A stretch of 54,286 nt of DNA from an uncultured Eubacteriales bacterium (GTDB lineage Bacteria; Bacillota; Clostridia; Oscillospirales; Acutalibacteraceae), in contig CAKSSJ010000012.1 in assembly GCA_934488615.1 (NCBI GenBank), positions 1 to 54,286 of the forward strand, in the 5' to 3' direction. The stretch's first letter is position 1; each line of letters opens with the position of its first letter. This document shows, one piece after another, positions 30,792 to 39,806 of the stretch. The notes under the pieces were generated by a model. That model was not told the origin of the DNA, made no database searches, and was given only the letters and a program-made list of their open reading frames with translations. A program made the position numbers and the translations under genes.

Positions 30792-32402
30792 ATGTTCAGA
30801 AAAACAAAAAGGATAGTCGCCATTGCTCTGTCTTTGGCTTTACTGCTTTCGCTTTGCAGCTGCGGAGGCGGAAAATCCGTTATTGATACGATTTCCAATC
30901 TCGGCAAAAAGGAGCACGAGCCAATTGATGAAATAGACTTCACTGTTCCCTATATGCGTGCCGATTCCCTTGACCCGTATAAGCTGACCGATTCGATGAA
31001 CAGATATGTTTCGGGGCTTATTTACGACTCCCTTTTCGACGTTGACAGCTCCTTCAAGGAAAAGGCCGTCATTGCCGATTCATATTCGATCTCTGACAAA
31101 ACGCTCACTGTCAAGATAAAAAGCGGACTTAAATTTACAGACAATACTCCCCTGACATCAAAGGATGTTGTCTATTCCTTTGACAACGCAAAGGACAGCT
31201 TATCGTACGCTTCTTATCTTGAAAACATTTCTCAGGCTCAGGCCGACGGCGACTATTCCGTCGTTTTCACCCTTGTTTCACATGATTCATCCGAGGCGGC
31301 TAACCTCATTTTCCCAATCATCAAGGACGGCTCATATGATGAACCCGACAGCTCTGACGCGCAGACCGATAATGATGATGAGGAAAGCACCACAGCATCC
31401 TCAGATTCGGGCTACACATCAAAAATCCCCGTCGGCAGCGGAAGATATACCTTTGTAGCCGACAGTGAAAATAAATATCTTCAGTACAACAAATCCCGTC
31501 TCGGCGGATATTCACCCGAATATGCAAAAATAGGACTGGTTGACATTTCCGCTTCGGAATCCTTCAGCAGTCTTTTTGACATGAAAAAAATTGACTTCTA
31601 CTGCGATAACTTTGACGACGGAAAGTACACCAAATTCACCAAAATCTGCAATACCGTCAATCTCACAAACCTTGTTTATCTCGGAATCAATTCGAACAAC
31701 AGCGTTCTTTCCGACTCTAAGGTTCGCCGCGCGATCGCTCTTGCGCTCGACAGGACGGAGCTTGCCTCCGTATCCTTTGCGGGATGCGCCATTGCAACCG
31801 CACTCCCCTTTAACCCGTCATATTTCAAATTAAACGGCTGTACGCTTCCGACGCTCAGCCAGAAAACCGATAATGCAGTCAGCCTGCTTGAAGATGTCGG
31901 CTACAAAAGCATCAGCGAATCAGGCATAAGATACCTTGACGGCAATTCCATGAGCTTCACCCTCCTCGTCAACAGCGAAAACGATTTTCGCCGCTCACTG
32001 GCAAGAGGAATTCAGCAGGCTCTTGAAAGAGTCAACATTGAAATAACTATTAACGAGGTTTCGTATTCGGAATACTCCTCCGAAATCGCAAGCGGCAACT
32101 TTGATCTTTATATCGGCGAAACGGAACTGCCGAACAATTTCGCGCTCACGAGATTTTTCTCGACAACGGGCGGTCTCAGATACGGAATTTCCGAAAAATC
32201 CGAAACGTCAAGAGTTTATGACGAATATCTCAGCGGCAAAAAAGATATTCAGTCGCTTATAGGAGCCTTCTCCGATGAAATGCCGTTTGTGCCGATCGCA
32301 TTTAGACAGGGCATAACGGTCAATTCGGATACGATTACAAATGAAATCAAAACCACCCCGGGCGACTGCTTTGCAAATATCAACGAATGGACTACAAAGT
32401 GA
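30792..32402 (+). CDS. ABC transporter substrate-binding lipoprotein (family 5, peptide type)
   Basis: 536 residues. A lipoprotein signal ends LLLSLCSCGGG, with Cys24 the likely lipidated residue. The mature protein has the family 5 layout: SLDPYKLTDSMNRYVSGLIYDSLF, LTVKIKSGLKFTDNTPLTSKDVVYSF, and VRRAIALALDRTELASVSF near residue 310. Such proteins bind oligopeptides, nickel or sugars. An Asp/Ser/Thr-rich insert (about 180-205, SSDAQTDNDDEESTTASSDSG) is unusual. No permease or ATPase genes follow; recG overlaps its stop codon instead, so the transporter parts must be encoded elsewhere. Confidence 0.88.
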   Translation: MFRKTKRIVAIALSLALLLSLCSCGGGKSVIDTISNLGKKEHEPIDEIDFTVPYMRADSLDPYKLTDSMNRYVSGLIYDSLFDVDSSFKEKAVIADSYSISDKTLTVKIKSGLKFTDNTPLTSKDVVYSFDNAKDSLSYASYLENISQAQADGDYSVVFTLVSHDSSEAANLIFPIIKDGSYDEPDSSDAQTDNDDEESTTASSDSGYTSKIPVGSGRYTFVADSENKYLQYNKSRLGGYSPEYAKIGLVDISASESFSSLFDMKKIDFYCDNFDDGKYTKFTKICNTVNLTNLVYLGINSNNSVLSDSKVRRAIALALDRTELASVSFAGCAIATALPFNPSYFKLNGCTLPTLSQKTDNAVSLLEDVGYKSISESGIRYLDGNSMSFTLLVNSENDFRRSLARGIQQALERVNIEITINEVSYSEYSSEIASGNFDLYIGETELPNNFALTRFFSTTGGLRYGISEKSETSRVYDEYLSGKKDIQSLIGAFSDEMPFVPIAFRQGITVNSDTITNEIKTTPGDCFANINEWTTK

Positions 32403-34429
32403 TGGATATTTCTACCAACATACAATATCTCAAGGGCGTCGGTGAAAAGCGTGCGAAGCTGCTCGGCAAGCTCGGCATTTTCACCGTCGGAGATCTTCTG
32501 CGCTTTTATCCGAGGGAATACACAGACTGGAGCAAGGTTACAAGCATTGCCGCCGCACCGTTTGACGAGCCGTGCTGTATCAGGGCAACGGTTGACCATA
32601 CACCGAGGGGCGCCAAGGTCAGCAAGGCAATGACAATATACAAAACCGTTGCGACAGACGGCGAGTCACTGATGAATATTACCTTTTTTAACAGCAAATA
32701 CACTGCCGAATCGCTTGAAGCGGGTGCGGAATACTTATTCTACGGCAAGGTCGGCGGTAATTTCCACAGACGCGAAATGACCTCTCCCCTTGTGGAAAAA
32801 TCCGCAAGCGGCATGAGGATCCACCCGATCTACCACCTGACGGCAGGTGTAAATTCAAAATATATCGAAAAGCTGATAAATCAGGTTTTTTCCTCAGGAA
32901 ATCAATGGTTTACCGATTGCCTTCCTCAGCCGCTCAGGGACAAGCTCTGCCTTATGGAGATAAACCGCGCCGTTCGCGAGCTTCATTCGCCGTCAAGCGA
33001 GGATATGCTCGGCGAGGCAAGGCGAAGAATTATCTTCGAAGAGCTTTTCATTTTTCAGCTCGGTCTGATGAAGCTGAAAGGAAACAGAAAAGAAACCACA
33101 CCCGTTGAAATTTCACAGGATTACACAGATGAATTCAAAAAAATACTGCCTTTCAAAATGACAGGCGCACAGGACCGCGCAGTAAATGAAAGCATCCGTC
33201 AAATGACAAGCGGAATAACGATGAACCGCCTTTTGCAGGGCGATGTAGGCTCGGGCAAAACCGCAGTTGCCGCCGCATTGATTTATACCGTTGTCAAGAA
33301 CGGCTATCAGTGCGCATTCATGGCGCCGACGGAAATTCTTGCTCAGCAGCATTTCAGAACATGCCGTGGCTTCTTCAAGGATACGGACATTCATGCCGAG
33401 CTGCTGACAGGCTCAGTCACCGCCGCAAACAAGCGTGCAATCAAAGAACGTCTGAAAAACGGCGAAACTCAGCTTATTATCGGCACTCATGCACTGATTC
33501 AGGACGATGTGGAATTCAAGTCCCTTGGTCTTGTCATAACCGACGAACAGCACCGCTTTGGTGTTAAGCACAGAGCCGAGCTGAGCAAAAAGGGCGACAG
33601 GCCGCACACGCTTGTCATGTCGGCTACACCGATTCCGAGAACGCTCGCTCTCATGCTTTACGGCGATCTGGACGTTTCCGTGCTCGATGAACTTCCACCT
33701 GGCAGACAGCCTATTGAGACATATCATGTTGCAGGCAAGCTCAGAACGAGGGCCTTTGCATATGTCAAAAAGCACCTTGACGAGGGCAGACAGGGCTATA
33801 TCGTATGCCCCCTTGTTGAGGAGGGTGACGAGGATATTGCCGCCGCGGAAAGCTATGCCGAAAACCTTTCAAAGGGATTTTTCAGCGGCTATGAGGTCGG
33901 TCTGCTACACGGTAAGATGAAGCCGAAGCAGAAGGACGAGGTCATGTCACGCTTTGTTTCGGGCGAGGTAAAGCTTCTTATCGCGACCACGGTCGTTGAG
34001 GTCGGAGTTGATGTTCCGAACGCTGTTATAATGGTTATCGAAAATGCCGAGCGATTCGGGCTTTCACAGCTCCACCAGCTCAGAGGACGAATCGGCAGAG
34101 GTCAGTATAAATCGACCTGTATCCTTATCTCCGACGCAAAGACCGACGGCGCAAAGAAGCGCATGGAGATAATGACGAAAACAACCGACGGCTTTAAGAT
34201 TGCCGATGAGGACTTGAAAATGCGCGGTCCCGGTGATTTCTTCGGCGCACGTCAGCACGGACTGCCGAACATGAAAATGGCGTCGCTGACCGATTCGGCG
34301 CTTCTGACCGAGGCTCACCGCTTCGCACAGGAGATTTTGGTAGACGACTTCAACCTGCAAAAATCCGAGAATCAAAATCTGAACAAAGCAATTTACGATT
34401 TGTTCAATTCGGAATATATAATGAACTGA
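32402..34429 (+). CDS. recG: ATP-dependent DNA helicase RecG
   Basis: Branched-DNA helicase for replication-fork regression and Holliday-junction processing; 675 residues. N-terminal wedge domain with ISTNIQYLKGVGEKRAKLL and an OB fold, Walker A GDVGSGKTA, DEQHRFG box, SATPIPRTLAL, and motif VI QLRGRIGRGQYKS. I place the start at the ATG overlapping the lipoprotein gene's TGA (TGATG), which gives the normal N-terminus; an ATG five codons upstream (32387) is possible. Confidence 0.95.
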   Translation: MDISTNIQYLKGVGEKRAKLLGKLGIFTVGDLLRFYPREYTDWSKVTSIAAAPFDEPCCIRATVDHTPRGAKVSKAMTIYKTVATDGESLMNITFFNSKYTAESLEAGAEYLFYGKVGGNFHRREMTSPLVEKSASGMRIHPIYHLTAGVNSKYIEKLINQVFSSGNQWFTDCLPQPLRDKLCLMEINRAVRELHSPSSEDMLGEARRRIIFEELFIFQLGLMKLKGNRKETTPVEISQDYTDEFKKILPFKMTGAQDRAVNESIRQMTSGITMNRLLQGDVGSGKTAVAAALIYTVVKNGYQCAFMAPTEILAQQHFRTCRGFFKDTDIHAELLTGSVTAANKRAIKERLKNGETQLIIGTHALIQDDVEFKSLGLVITDEQHRFGVKHRAELSKKGDRPHTLVMSATPIPRTLALMLYGDLDVSVLDELPPGRQPIETYHVAGKLRTRAFAYVKKHLDEGRQGYIVCPLVEEGDEDIAAAESYAENLSKGFFSGYEVGLLHGKMKPKQKDEVMSRFVSGEVKLLIATTVVEVGVDVPNAVIMVIENAERFGLSQLHQLRGRIGRGQYKSTCILISDAKTDGAKKRMEIMTKTTDGFKIADEDLKMRGPGDFFGARQHGLPNMKMASLTDSALLTEAHRFAQEILVDDFNLQKSENQNLNKAIYDLFNSEYIMN

Positions 34430-34463
34430 AAACACCCGAGTTTCACTTGAAATTCGGGTGTTT
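34430..34463. terminator. Bidirectional terminator between recG and atpC
   Basis: AAACACCCGA and TCGGGTGTTT with inner TTTC/GAAA and loop ACTT, one mismatch pair; it serves both convergent operons. Confidence 0.88.
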
Positions 34464-34474
34464 ACGCTATTATA

Positions 34475-34735
34475 TTATTTCCATTGGAAGCTTCCCGAAA
34501 GGAGGGTCACACCTTTTTCCGAGACGGTGAGCAGACCGCCGTCAACAGCGCCGATTTTTTCGGTCTCATCGGGAAGAACAACCTTGCAGTCGCACGGCTG
34601 TAATGCCGTTATAAACGGTATATGACCTGCCATAATCGCCAGGTCGCCGTCGATTCCCCTCACGGTGAGCATCTGCGCCTCGTCGGAAAACTTGTTGCCG
34701 TCGGGCGAAGCTATCGTCAATTTGAAAGTATTCAT
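34475..34735 (-). CDS. atpC: F1 ATP synthase epsilon subunit, short form
   Basis: 86 residues covering only the N-terminal beta-sandwich (FKLTIASPDGNKFSDEAQMLTVRGIDGDLAIMAGHIPFITAL, then GAVDGGLLTVSEKGVTLLSG). The usual protein is about 130-140 residues with a C-terminal helical hairpin that can inhibit the enzyme; that part is absent and the stop is followed by the operon terminator, so this is the natural end. The ATG overlaps the atpD stop (TAATG). Confidence 0.93.
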   Translation of the reverse strand: MNTFKLTIASPDGNKFSDEAQMLTVRGIDGDLAIMAGHIPFITALQPCDCKVVLPDETEKIGAVDGGLLTVSEKGVTLLSGSFQWK

Positions 34736-36132
34736 TACGATAACCCCTTCGCCTTTTCAACAGCATCGTCAATCGTTCCGACGAAGAGGAATGCCGATTC
34801 GGGAAGATCATCATGCTTGCCCTCAAGAATTTCCTTGAAGCCTCTTATCGTCTCCGAGCGCGGAACATAAATTCCGGGGAAGCCGTTGAACTTTTCGGAA
34901 ACATGGAACGGCTGAGAGAGGAACCTCTGAACCTTTCTTGCACGGCTTACAAGCAGCTTATCCTCGTCGGAAAGCTCGTCCATACCCATGATAGCTATGA
35001 TATCCATAAGCTCGTTATAACGCTGAAGAACACGCTGAACCTCTCTTGCGACGGCATAGTGCTCCTCGCCGAGAATTTCGGGATTGAGAATTCGGCTTGT
35101 TGATTCAAGCGGATCGACCGCAGGATAGATACCCTGTGATGAAATGCTTCTTGAAAGAACCGTTGTTGCATCGAGGTGGGCAAAGGTCGTTGCCGGCGCG
35201 GGGTCTGTCAGGTCATCGGCAGGAACATAAACCGCCTGAACCGATGTGATCGAGCCTTTCTTCGTCGAGGTGATACGCTCCTGCAATGCGCCCATTTCGG
35301 TCGCCAAGGTCGGCTGATATCCGACGGCGGAGGGCATACGTCCGAGCAAAGCGGAAACCTCACTGCCTGCCTGTGTAAATCTGAATATATTGTCAATGAA
35401 AAGAAGAACGTCCTGCTTCTCCTCATCACGGAAATACTCCGCCATGGTAAGTCCCGAAAGACCTACCCTCATTCTTGCTCCCGGCGGCTCATTCATCTGA
35501 CCGTAAACAAGTGCGGTCTTGTTGAGAACGCCCGACTCCTTCATTTCATTGTAAAGGTCGTTACCCTCACGGGTTCTCTCGCCGACGCCCGTGAAAACGG
35601 AAATGCCGCCGTGCTGCTTTGCAATGTTATTGATAAGCTCCATGATAAGAACCGTCTTGCCGACACCTGCGCCGCCGAAAAGTCCGATCTTACCGCCCTT
35701 TGCATAGGGGCAGATGAGGTCGATAACCTTGATTCCAGTTTCAAGAATCTCTGTCGAGGTTGAAAGCTCGTCATAGCTCGGAGCAGGACGGTGAATGTTC
35801 CATCTCTCTTTAGTGTCGGGTGTAGGTTCGTTATCAACAGCCTCGCCGAGAACATTGAAAATACGTCCGAGCGTTTCCTTGCCGACAGGCACACTGATCG
35901 CATGTCCCGTATCGGTAACGGGTGCGCCTCTCGTCAAGCCGTCGGTTGACGCCATGGCAATACAGCGAACGGTATTGTCACCGATATGCTGAGCTACCTC
36001 AACCGTCAGCGTTTTTTCGCCGATCGGAACTGTCAGCGCATTGTTTATCTCGGGCAAATTGCCCTCGTCAAAGCGCACGTCAACGACAGGACCCATAACC
36101 TGGGCTACGCTTCCTATATTTGAATTTTCCAA
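34735..36132 (-). CDS. atpD: F1 ATP synthase beta subunit
   Basis: 465 residues, catalytic subunit. P-loop GGAGVGKT, catalytic Glu in GERTREGND, LLFIDNIFRFTQAG (Walker B) and LSRSISSQGIYPAVDPL are all intact. The longer frame starts at a GTG that overlaps the AAGGAG site; the TTG at 36130-36132 lies 8 nt after it and is taken as the start (N-terminus ENSNIGSVAQVMGPVVDVRF). Seventh of the leftward atpIBEFHAGDC genes after atpG. Confidence 0.97.
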   Translation of the reverse strand: MENSNIGSVAQVMGPVVDVRFDEGNLPEINNALTVPIGEKTLTVEVAQHIGDNTVRCIAMASTDGLTRGAPVTDTGHAISVPVGKETLGRIFNVLGEAVDNEPTPDTKERWNIHRPAPSYDELSTSTEILETGIKVIDLICPYAKGGKIGLFGGAGVGKTVLIMELINNIAKQHGGISVFTGVGERTREGNDLYNEMKESGVLNKTALVYGQMNEPPGARMRVGLSGLTMAEYFRDEEKQDVLLFIDNIFRFTQAGSEVSALLGRMPSAVGYQPTLATEMGALQERITSTKKGSITSVQAVYVPADDLTDPAPATTFAHLDATTVLSRSISSQGIYPAVDPLESTSRILNPEILGEEHYAVAREVQRVLQRYNELMDIIAIMGMDELSDEDKLLVSRARKVQRFLSQPFHVSEKFNGFPGIYVPRSETIRGFKEILEGKHDDLPESAFLFVGTIDDAVEKAKGLS

Positions 36133-36153
36133 AAATATCACTCCTTAAAAGGA

Positions 36154-36957
36154 TTATGCTCCGCTGCCTGCGATGATCTCCGTGATCTCCTGCGTAATTG
36201 CACCCTGCCTTGCACGGTTATACTGCAATCTGAGATCGTCGATCATCTGCTGTGCGTTCTTGCCTGCGGAATCCATCGCCGTTCTTCTTGCCACGACCTC
36301 GCAGGTGTAGCTTTCACGCACGGCGCCGAAGATAATTCCCGTAACATACTCGGGAACAGCCGTATCAAGAATATATTCCTCGTTCGGCTCAAAGACTGTG
36401 CCTGCGCCGGACTGGGCTTCTTTCTTTTCAAGCGGAAGCACCCATTGAACGGTTGCCTCCTGCGTCATCATCGAAACATAATGAGTGCTTATAATTCCAA
36501 GCTTTCCGAATTCGCCGTTTTTGAACTCGGCGCAAAGCTTCTTGGCAAGGTCATAAGCATCCGCCGCCGAAAACTTCTCCGAGGAATTGACCTCAGCTGA
36601 ATATCTCTCGCAAGCTCGCTTGCCGATAGGGATAAACTCGGCATCGGAATAATTCGCCGCTTCACGGAACACATTGGCATTGTAGCCGCCTGCAAGTCCT
36701 CTGTCGCCTGCTATCACGATAAGCTTCACCTTATCGCTTTCATTGCCTGCGATGAACGGACTTTTTTTGCACTCCGAGCATGAAGCCAGCTGACCGACAA
36801 TTGCGCCGAGAGCCGAGGAATAGTCACGGCTTTTGAGCATTGCCGCCGTCGCTCCTCTGATCTTTGAGGAAGCGACAAGCCCCATCGCCTTGGTCAAATG
36901 CAGGGTGGAATCAACGCTTTTGATACGAATTCTGAGAGATTTAATATCAGCTCCCAT
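36154..36957 (-). CDS. atpG: F1 ATP synthase gamma subunit
   Basis: 267 residues, central rotor shaft. N-terminal helix IKSLRIRIKSVDSTLHLTKAMGLVASSKI and C-terminal helix RRTAMDSAGKNAQQMIDDLRLQYNRARQGAITQEITEIIAGSGA form the coiled coil; the middle VIAGDRGLAGGYNANVFR is typical. Slightly shorter than the usual 285 residues. It lies 21 bp upstream of atpD and 5 bp downstream of atpA. Confidence 0.96.
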   Translation of the reverse strand: MGADIKSLRIRIKSVDSTLHLTKAMGLVASSKIRGATAAMLKSRDYSSALGAIVGQLASCSECKKSPFIAGNESDKVKLIVIAGDRGLAGGYNANVFREAANYSDAEFIPIGKRACERYSAEVNSSEKFSAADAYDLAKKLCAEFKNGEFGKLGIISTHYVSMMTQEATVQWVLPLEKKEAQSGAGTVFEPNEEYILDTAVPEYVTGIIFGAVRESYTCEVVARRTAMDSAGKNAQQMIDDLRLQYNRARQGAITQEITEIIAGSGA

Positions 36958-36962
36958 TCATA

Positions 36963-38456
36963 TCACCTCTGCATTTCCTTGAGCGTTGCTTCAATCTCGT
37001 CTATATCGCACTGCTCGTAGGAGCCTGCTTCAAGGCGGTTGAGCAGTTCCTGCTTCTCCGCTTCAAGCTTTGCATAAAGCTCCTCCTCGTAATCCTTGAC
37101 CTTGCTGACCTCAACGCTGTCGAGGAAGCCGTGAATAACGGCATAGATAATAACTATCTGACATCCCGCTCTGAGCGGATGATTTCTGTCCTGCTTGAGA
37201 ACCTCAACGATTCTCTCGCCGAGGGCAAGTCTCTTTTTGGTATCCGCATCAAGGTCACTGCCGAACTGAGCGAACGATTTAAGCTCAAGATACTGAGAAT
37301 AAAGAAGCTTCAATTCGCCCGAAACCTTTTTCATGCCCTTGAGCTGAGCCGAACCGCCGACTCGGCTGACCGAAATACCGGGGTTGATAGCCGGCATGAT
37401 ACCAGAATGGAAAAGCTCCGTTTCGAGGAAGATCTGACCGTCCGTGATTGAAATAACGTTGGTCGGAATGTAAGCGGAAACGTCTCCTGCCTGCGTTTCG
37501 ATAAGCGGCAGTGCGGTAATTGAGCCTCCGCCGTATTCATCGGCAACGCATGCCGAACGCTCAAGAAGTCTTGAATGGAGGTAGAAAACATCTCCGGGGT
37601 AAGCCTCACGTCCCGGCGGACGGCGAATGAGCAATGAAAGTGCACGGTAAGCTACCGCATGCTTGCTTAAATCGTCATATACAATGAGGACATCTCTGCC
37701 CTTTTCTCTGAAATACTCCGCCATAGCGCAGCCCGAGTACGGTGCAATGTACTGCACGGGCGCACTCTCGGAAGCCGATGCGGAAACTATGATCGTATAT
37801 TCCATTGCTCCGGCTCTTTGGAGATTCTGAGCGAGCTGAACAACGGAAGTGTTCTTCTGACCGATTGCAACATAGATGCAGATAACGTCCTTGCCCTTTT
37901 GGTTAATGATAGTATCAATGGCAATTTCGGATTTACCTGTCTGACGGTCGCCGATGATGAGCTCACGCTGACCTCTGCCGATGGGGATCATGCTGTCGAT
38001 AGCCTTGATACCTGTCTGAAGCGGAACGGAAACGCTCTTACGCTGAATAATTCCCGGCGCTTCGGATTCGATCGGGTGAGTTGCCTTGCAATTAACGGGT
38101 CCTTTGCCGTCGATCGGCTCGCCGAGCGCATTAACAACTCTGCCGAGAAGCTCCTCACCGACGGGAACGGAAAGAACACGTCCCGTTCTGCGAACCTTCG
38201 AGCCCTCTTTGATTTTATCGGTCTCGGACATGATCGCAACGGAAACGGTCTCCTCCTCAAGGTTCTGAGCAAGTCCGAAGCTTCCGTCCTCAAATTCGAG
38301 AAGCTCACTTGCCATGCAGTTACGCAAGCCGTAAACCTTTGCGATACCGTCGCCGACAAGGATAACCGTGCCTGTCTCCGCCATTTCAATTTTCGATTTA
38401 TAATTTTTGATTTGTTCTTTTATAATGTTGCTGATTTCCTCAGGTCTGGCGTTCAC
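36963..38456 (-). CDS. atpA: F1 ATP synthase alpha subunit
   Basis: 497 residues. P-loop GDRQTGKS, DDLSKHAVAYRALSLLIRRPPGREAYPGDVFYLHSRLLER, and the arginine-finger segment VSRVGGSAQLKGMKKVSG are present. It starts with GTG overlapping the atpH stop by 4 nt (GTGA), giving coupling. Length is the usual one. Confidence 0.97.
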   Translation of the reverse strand: MNARPEEISNIIKEQIKNYKSKIEMAETGTVILVGDGIAKVYGLRNCMASELLEFEDGSFGLAQNLEEETVSVAIMSETDKIKEGSKVRRTGRVLSVPVGEELLGRVVNALGEPIDGKGPVNCKATHPIESEAPGIIQRKSVSVPLQTGIKAIDSMIPIGRGQRELIIGDRQTGKSEIAIDTIINQKGKDVICIYVAIGQKNTSVVQLAQNLQRAGAMEYTIIVSASASESAPVQYIAPYSGCAMAEYFREKGRDVLIVYDDLSKHAVAYRALSLLIRRPPGREAYPGDVFYLHSRLLERSACVADEYGGGSITALPLIETQAGDVSAYIPTNVISITDGQIFLETELFHSGIMPAINPGISVSRVGGSAQLKGMKKVSGELKLLYSQYLELKSFAQFGSDLDADTKKRLALGERIVEVLKQDRNHPLRAGCQIVIIYAVIHGFLDSVEVSKVKDYEEELYAKLEAEKQELLNRLEAGSYEQCDIDEIEATLKEMQR

Positions 38457-38983
38457 CTATACATCGCTCCCTTCAATTCATGCAACCTTTGCTTAACACT
38501 GCCGTCGATAACCTTGCCGTCAACCGTGACCTTCACGCCGCCGATAAGCGATTTATCGACACTGCAATCAAGCTCGATCCTGTGGCCGCAGAGGGCTTCG
38601 AGCCTTGATTTGAGGGCAGTTTTTTCATTCTCTGTCAATTCAACTGCGCTGATTACCTCCGCCGTTGAAACTCCGTCGGCGGCATCGCTCAGCTTTTTAT
38701 AATCCGATATACAATCCTTCAGCGTGTGAATTCTGCCCCTGTCGCAAAGAAGGCACAGGAAAGAAACCACCGTTTCGGGAATTTTGCCGCCGAATGCGCT
38801 TTCTATCGCACCGACACGCTCCTGCCTCGGAATATCGGGAGAGGCAAGAAAATCAATGTATTCGGGGTTTTCGTTCATTAAGTTCAGAACAATATCGAGA
38901 GCATCGGAATATTCCTTGACGCTCCCAGTCTCCAATGCCAGCGCAAAGAGCGCCTCGGCATATTCGTTACTTATCTGAGCCAT
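38453..38983 (-). CDS. atpH: F1 ATP synthase delta subunit
   Basis: 176 residues, stator connection between F1 and the b subunits. N-terminal six-helix domain (ISNEYAEALFALALETGSVKEYSDAL) and C-terminal IGGVKVTVDGKVIDGSVKQRLHELKGAM match the family. The frame opens three codons earlier at a GTG; the ATG at 38983, shortly after AGGTGA, is more likely. It overlaps atpF by 17 nt. Confidence 0.93.
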   Translation of the reverse strand: MAQISNEYAEALFALALETGSVKEYSDALDIVLNLMNENPEYIDFLASPDIPRQERVGAIESAFGGKIPETVVSFLCLLCDRGRIHTLKDCISDYKKLSDAADGVSTAEVISAVELTENEKTALKSRLEALCGHRIELDCSVDKSLIGGVKVTVDGKVIDGSVKQRLHELKGAMYR

Positions 38984-39482
38984 CGCCGTCACCTATCCCC
39001 TCTATGAAAGAGTCGATAAATTTCCGCTGATCATCCGAATCAATCTCACGCTCGAGCATTTTCTCGGCAACGAGCGTTGAAACGTCGGCGATCTGATGCT
39101 TGATATCGTCCGAAGCTTTTTTCTTTTCCAGCTCAATCTCACTCTGAGCCTGACGGAGCATACCGTCGGCCTTTTCCTTAGCGTCCGTGATGATTTTTTC
39201 GCTTCTTCTGTCTGCTCTTACGGTGGCGTCCTTGATCATCTCGTCAGTTTCCGCCTTGACCGTTTGGAGCTTGTCCTCGTATGTTTTCTTATCGGCGAGG
39301 GCGGCATTTTCAGCCTCCTGCGCTCTTTCGTACTGTGCGTCAACATTAGCCTTGCGCTTGTCAACGAACTTACGCACACGGGCATAAAGAAACTTCTTGA
39401 ACAAAAGGAAAATTATCAGAAGATTGCAAAGCGAGATCAGTATCTGCCATATATTGACCGATATGACATCAAGATTTTGCAT
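38967..39482 (-). CDS. atpF: Fo ATP synthase b subunit
   Basis: 171 residues: a single N-terminal membrane helix (VNIWQILISLCNLLIIFLLFKKFLY) followed by a long charged helix (about 35-160) forming the peripheral stalk (VDAQYERAQEAENAALADKKTYEDKL). A single b gene is present, so a homodimeric stalk is expected. Confidence 0.95.
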   Translation of the reverse strand: MQNLDVISVNIWQILISLCNLLIIFLLFKKFLYARVRKFVDKRKANVDAQYERAQEAENAALADKKTYEDKLQTVKAETDEMIKDATVRADRRSEKIITDAKEKADGMLRQAQSEIELEKKKASDDIKHQIADVSTLVAEKMLEREIDSDDQRKFIDSFIEGIGDGDGSDK

Positions 39483-39504
39483 TACAAATTCACTCCCGAC
39501 AAAA

Positions 39505-39786
39505 TCAGATTAAGTTCATAAGAATATCAACAAGTCTGCTCGGAGCAACGAAGATGAGAAGAATTGCGATAACAAGGGCATAAAGACCCGTTGTCTCGGC
39601 AATAGCACAACCCATGATCATGGTCGTTGTAACGTTACTCTTGCACTCGGGCTGACGGCCGATAGCTTCACAAGCCTTGGCAACTGCGTTACCTTCACCG
39701 ATACCGGGGCCGATACCTGCGATCATTGCCATACCTGCGCCGAGAGCGCAGCATCCGAGAATAATTCCGATTGCGATTGCTGTCAT
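39505..39786 (-). CDS. atpE: Fo ATP synthase c subunit (two-carboxylate type)
   Basis: 93 residues, two transmembrane helices joined by the polar loop RQPE. Helix 1 carries GPGIGEG with Glu31 where sodium-type rings usually have Gln; helix 2 carries AIAETTGLYALVIAIL with the ion-binding Glu64, Thr65 and Tyr69. Pro27 and the ET-x-x-Y set fit Na+-binding c subunits, and the second carboxylate matches the two-carboxylate motif described for the Fusobacterium nucleatum ring. Sodium coupling is therefore likely but not proven. A GGAGG site precedes the ATG. Confidence 0.95.
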   Translation of the reverse strand: MTAIAIGIILGCCALGAGMAMIAGIGPGIGEGNAVAKACEAIGRQPECKSNVTTTMIMGCAIAETTGLYALVIAILLIFVAPSRLVDILMNLI

Positions 39787-39806
39787 AATAATAACCTCCG
39801 TTTTAT

